From Doris montereyensis (Eukaryota; Mollusca; Gastropoda; Nudibranchia; Dorididae), in assembly GCA_037039925.1 (NCBI GenBank), contig JAXRKP010000106.1, positions 33,501 through 97,500 on the forward strand: a stretch of DNA of 64,000 bases. The letters are read 5' to 3'. Shown here one piece after another: positions 60,791 to 64,000 of the stretch. Position numbers and translations under genes: made by a program. Numbering within the stretch: the stretch's first letter is position 1; the number at the start of each line of letters is the position of its first letter. The notes under the pieces are model-generated. The model was not told the DNA's origin. It ran no database searches and worked only from the letters and a program-made list of their open reading frames with translations.

Positions 60791-61420
60791 TTTTAGAGTC
60801 GTGTTCTTTCTTTTGATAACTGACGAACTTAATTCCTGAGAATCTATGTCAGCCTGCATAATTTTGAGTTTAAACTAGTTTGATTTCATTTTTTAAGTTT
60901 TCAGTACATGAAGTCTGAACCATTGACATCTGCCGTGACCAAGATCCAACTTTAAATTCTCTGTTCCATTTTCGCCATACTGCATTACTATATATATTAT
61001 TTATTGTAGGGAAATAGATTTAAGATACACATTACAGGAAGTTCTACCTCTGTTAGACATGGGTTTTTTAAAATTATAAGAACAGTCAAGTCAATTTGCT
61101 GAATAGTTTACTGTTCAAACAAAAAATTAAAAAGTATTAAAACTTTTAAAAATGCCATTGATAAGGAGCTCTATAATTTAAAATACTTGTAAGATGAACG
61201 AATGTACATTATTCTGATTGATTATTGTAAATTTAGTCATTTTTGAAACTCCGTGATTCTATTAAGATTTATGGGGCATTTAAAGGTCAAACGACTTACT
61301 TAGCCTCTGACACGATATGATAGGATATGATAGTATGTACTTTATTTTTATCACGCTTCAGGTTTATTTTTGCTATTATAATATATGCCTGTCATAATAT
61401 ATATTTCAAATGTAGGCTGA
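60791..61420. other. AT-rich stretch
   Basis: No recognised gene or element between the satellite and the GAA tract. Confidence 0.4.
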
Positions 61421-61646
61421 TAAAGAAGAAGAAGAAGAAGAAGGAGAAGAAGAAGAAGAAGAAGAAGAAGAAGAAGAAGAAGAAGAAGAAGAAGAAGAAG
61501 AAGAAGAAGAAGAAGAAGAAGAAGAAGAAGAAGAAGAAGAAGAAGAAGAAGAAGAAGAAGAAGAAGAAGGAGGAGGAGGAGGAGGAGGAGGATGAGGGAG
61601 AAGGAGGAGGAGGAGAAGGAGAAGAAGAAGAAAAAGAAGAAGAAGA
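61421..61646. repeat. (GAA)n trinucleotide tract with AGG-rich end
   Basis: About 48 nearly perfect GAA triplets, then GGA/GAG triplets. Poly-Lys, Glu, Ser and Leu frames over it are artefacts. Confidence 0.97.
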
Positions 61647-62295
61647 GTGATCCTCTGGTTCCATATTGATTTATTTTGTGTAGGTATCGTGTCAAACAAA
61701 TGCTTTGGAGAACTCAAGTATGGTTTGATTATCATCCTTGTCGAACGATTTCATCATGAAATGGACAGTGACAATAAATTTCGTTTCGCAAAAATAACCT
61801 GACCTGAATCTATGGTTTAGTGTTGTGAGAACTTTATGCTTTTCCATGTGTTTTAGCATATGATCACATACATGTTCGAGTGGTTTACATGGCACTAAAG
61901 TCAACGACACAGGCCTGCCGTTTTCGGCAATATGTATGTCCCCTTTTTAATAAATTTAATGTTATAAGGAAAGAAATATAGATTTTCATAGTTTAACTTT
62001 TAAACATGTTTAGCAATGTTTGGTTTTTTAAAGTCTTGACCTTATTACCTAAACGATGGATGAAAAAATCACCTTAACAAAAACTAGACCCAACACCTTG
62101 TTCTAATAAACGATGTGTGTGTGAAAGATTTAATGATCTATTTGAAACAAAGCTTAGAAAATTAGATTAGAATTTATTTAATTAACAAGCGTTTTCTAAC
62201 AATTGTAAAGAAAGAACAAATAAACAATTTTTATTATGCATGTTTCCTTGTTTTAAAACTCAACACCTGCTTTTTAAAATGATAAATCCATTAAG
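61647..62295. other. AT-rich stretch
   Basis: No recognised feature; small frames lack motifs. Confidence 0.4.
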
Positions 62296-62299
62296 ATGG

Positions 62300-62745
62300 T
62301 GAGTTCACATAGTCACGCCAACAAAGATTTTCAAGATACACTGGTGAGATGCATTAAGAAATGAAGACCTCTGGAAGAAAACAAAACAACATCATATAGA
62401 GCTGGAAATCAAAAGAAGAAGTTGGAGATGGATATGGCACATTATGAGGAAGCCAACGACTAACAAAGCAAGACGCAGATTAAAGTGAAACCGGCATGGA
62501 AAACGAAAAAGAGGTAGTCTAACATCCATGTGGAAAAAGATATGGACATAGACCTGAAAAGGATGGGATACAATTGGACAGATATGGAAACAATAATTGT
62601 CCATGGTATTGATAGAGGAAGATTGAGGGCTCTAATTGATGGACAACACCCACAAACAGAGTGGAACCCTGCTGATGATGGTGCCCATCTATTAATTAAA
62701 TTTAAACTGTCAAAATTAAATTAAATATAGACATTTAGGTCTATA
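62300..62745 (+). pseudogene. LINE 3' fragment (RT C-terminal domain)
   Basis: Frames broken by shifts read LWKKTKQHHIELEIKRRSWRW-type sequence: EIKRRSWRWIWHIMRKP, then GKRKRGSLTSMWKKIW, DLKRMGYNWTDMETI and DRGRLRALIDG, PQTEWNPADDG. This is the typical end of LINE RT proteins (RRxWRWxGHxLR, GKRxRGRP, W-D-R-xx-WR). It could be the 3' end of the same family as the copies at 633 and 12645, which both lack this part. Confidence 0.7.
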
Positions 62746-64000
62746 TTATATTAGACGTGACTGTCAACTCCTTTGTAGCTTTGCATCACAACAGCTGGCG
62801 TGAGCGGCGAGTAACGCGATTGATTACCAGAATGAAAGCGAAATCAGCGCTAAAGCCACCAAACGCGATTTTTAGCAGCAGAAGATCATGGAGATGTGTA
62901 AACAATGAGGGGCGAGTTGGTGACTGGTGACGCCAACAGGTGAGTGTGCTGCTTGCTACACGTTAAAAAAACACACAAAAAACGTTTCCTTATCTTTCTT
63001 GTAATAGAGACAGCCTAAAATCTTGCCCTATTCGGTCCGAGATGTCAAGGTGGGACAGTGCGTTAGTATATAGTGTGCAGTTATTGCTCATCATGTTTTT
63101 CACATTGGACCAAGAAAATGAACGACAGTAGCTTAATAGTCAATGAATGAATTTGTTTGGACCCTTTTCATGACATTCAAACAATTTAGTCTTAACAGAC
63201 CAGTCACGTCAACCAACACTGTGGGGCTACCCAAGAGAGGTAACTGTGTGCTATTTTTTAGATAAGTAAGTAGAATATTATCTGGATCTGGATCTATAAT
63301 CTATAATAAATGTGAATGCATTCGTTTTCTTTTGAGTATTTACTACGATCACTTTGTGGCATATGATGGATACAATGTTATGCCTTTTTATGGTTCATCA
63401 AGAGGTAAGTTCTTGGGTTTCATGACCGATTAAGATACGTTTTATGTTTCTTCAAATGTCTATGATTTCTGGGTCCTCATATTCATATAAGTATTGTATC
63501 CTTGTGATCGAAGATTTTAATCTTCACATTTGAACAAAACATTACCCAACATTTTACAGTGGAGATGTAAGGATAATGATACCACAACTGCAACTATAAT
63601 CTACATCTATGCCATTCTTTTTTCTTGATCAACATCCTTGTTCTGTTCTACACACCTGAATTTCTAATATATTATTGTTTGTCATCTTCTCATGTAACAT
63701 TTGGATGATGAGCATTTGAGCTGAAATTTCAAATTTTAATAATATGTAGACATAATAAGCTGGATAGCTTCTATTTAAAGTTAGCATGATATCAAAAAAG
63801 CCATGAAATTTGCTTTTAAAATTGATAGCTGTCAGGGCAGTGTTAATTTTGATTAATAAAATGCTGTTCACTCTTTAAGAATTCAAGATTAACATTAAAG
63901 TGCGGCATTGGTTTTATTAACTAATGATGTTGATTTATACGTGGAAAGAGTAACTTTTCCAAGCCTGCTTGTCTTGTCTATCTTTTTTTGTAAAATGGAT
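62746..64000. other. Right edge: mostly unannotated, possible first exon near 62905
   Basis: From 62790 to 62940 the sequence is more GC-rich. ATGAGGGGCGAGTTGGTGAC at 62905 opens a 12-residue frame ending AG/GTGAGT at 62940, a good donor. It could be the first coding exon of a gene to the right. The rest is AT-rich without recognised features. Confidence 0.25.

Noticed and set aside
61327..61735. Poly-Lys/Glu, poly-Leu, poly-Phe and poly-Ser frames
   Set aside because: Translations of the GAA tract.

Overview
This window is eukaryotic nuclear DNA from an invertebrate animal. The evidence is spliced genes with GT-AG introns, long AT-rich introns, many interspersed retroelements and very many minisatellites. 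The mix of tRNA-derived SINEs with a conserved central block, an endonuclease/RT LINE and mariner/Tc elements fits a lophotrochozoan, most likely a mollusc. That assignment is an inference; no sequence search was possible.

Two host genes can be supported, both on the + strand. Gene A (last four exons at 4206-11405; its 5' part lies left of the window) encodes a charged, probably nuclear protein that I do not recognise. It ends in tandem Ser-Pro/Thr-Pro repeats. Gene B (13 exons, 23986-43025) is nearly complete. It encodes a carboxylesterase/cholinesterase-family protein of about 664 residues with a signal peptide, HGGGF oxyanion motif, GQSAG nucleophile, acid (RDEE), catalytic His (SHGQD), one C-terminal membrane segment and a 22-residue cytosolic tail ending in I-T-I. 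The topology resembles neuroligin, but the full Ser-Glu-His triad is kept.

Several exons of both genes carry one-base indels, mostly at homopolymers. Allowing for them, all exon phases agree and the CDS totals 1995 nt, so assembly error is more likely than gene decay.

Layout: 1-3006 degenerate LINE with tandem 5'UTR monomers; 3010-4135 60-bp minisatellite; 4206-11405 gene A with a CT tract, a 47-bp minisatellite and a 1.06-kb GC-rich retro-insert in its introns; 12645-13930 internally deleted copy of the same LINE on the minus strand; 14371-14670 MITE-like element; 18930-19830 mariner remnant (minus); 21219-22275 Tc/IS630-type remnant with long terminal inverted repeats; 23986-43025 esterase gene, whose introns hold 28-, 25-, 28-, 39-, 53- and 21-bp minisatellites (one is 3.85 kb); 43026-51600 mostly unannotated AT-rich DNA; 51620-52480 a cluster of short CAAA-tailed repeats; 52660-60790 a 45-bp satellite split by a 3.35-kb segment with terminal inverted repeats; 61421-61646 a long GAA tract; 62300-62745 a LINE 3' fragment; and possibly a first exon of another gene near 62905.

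No rRNA gene, functional tRNA gene, CRISPR array or bacterial-type operon was seen. The many long reading frames in the repeat arrays are artefacts of monomers whose length is a multiple of three.
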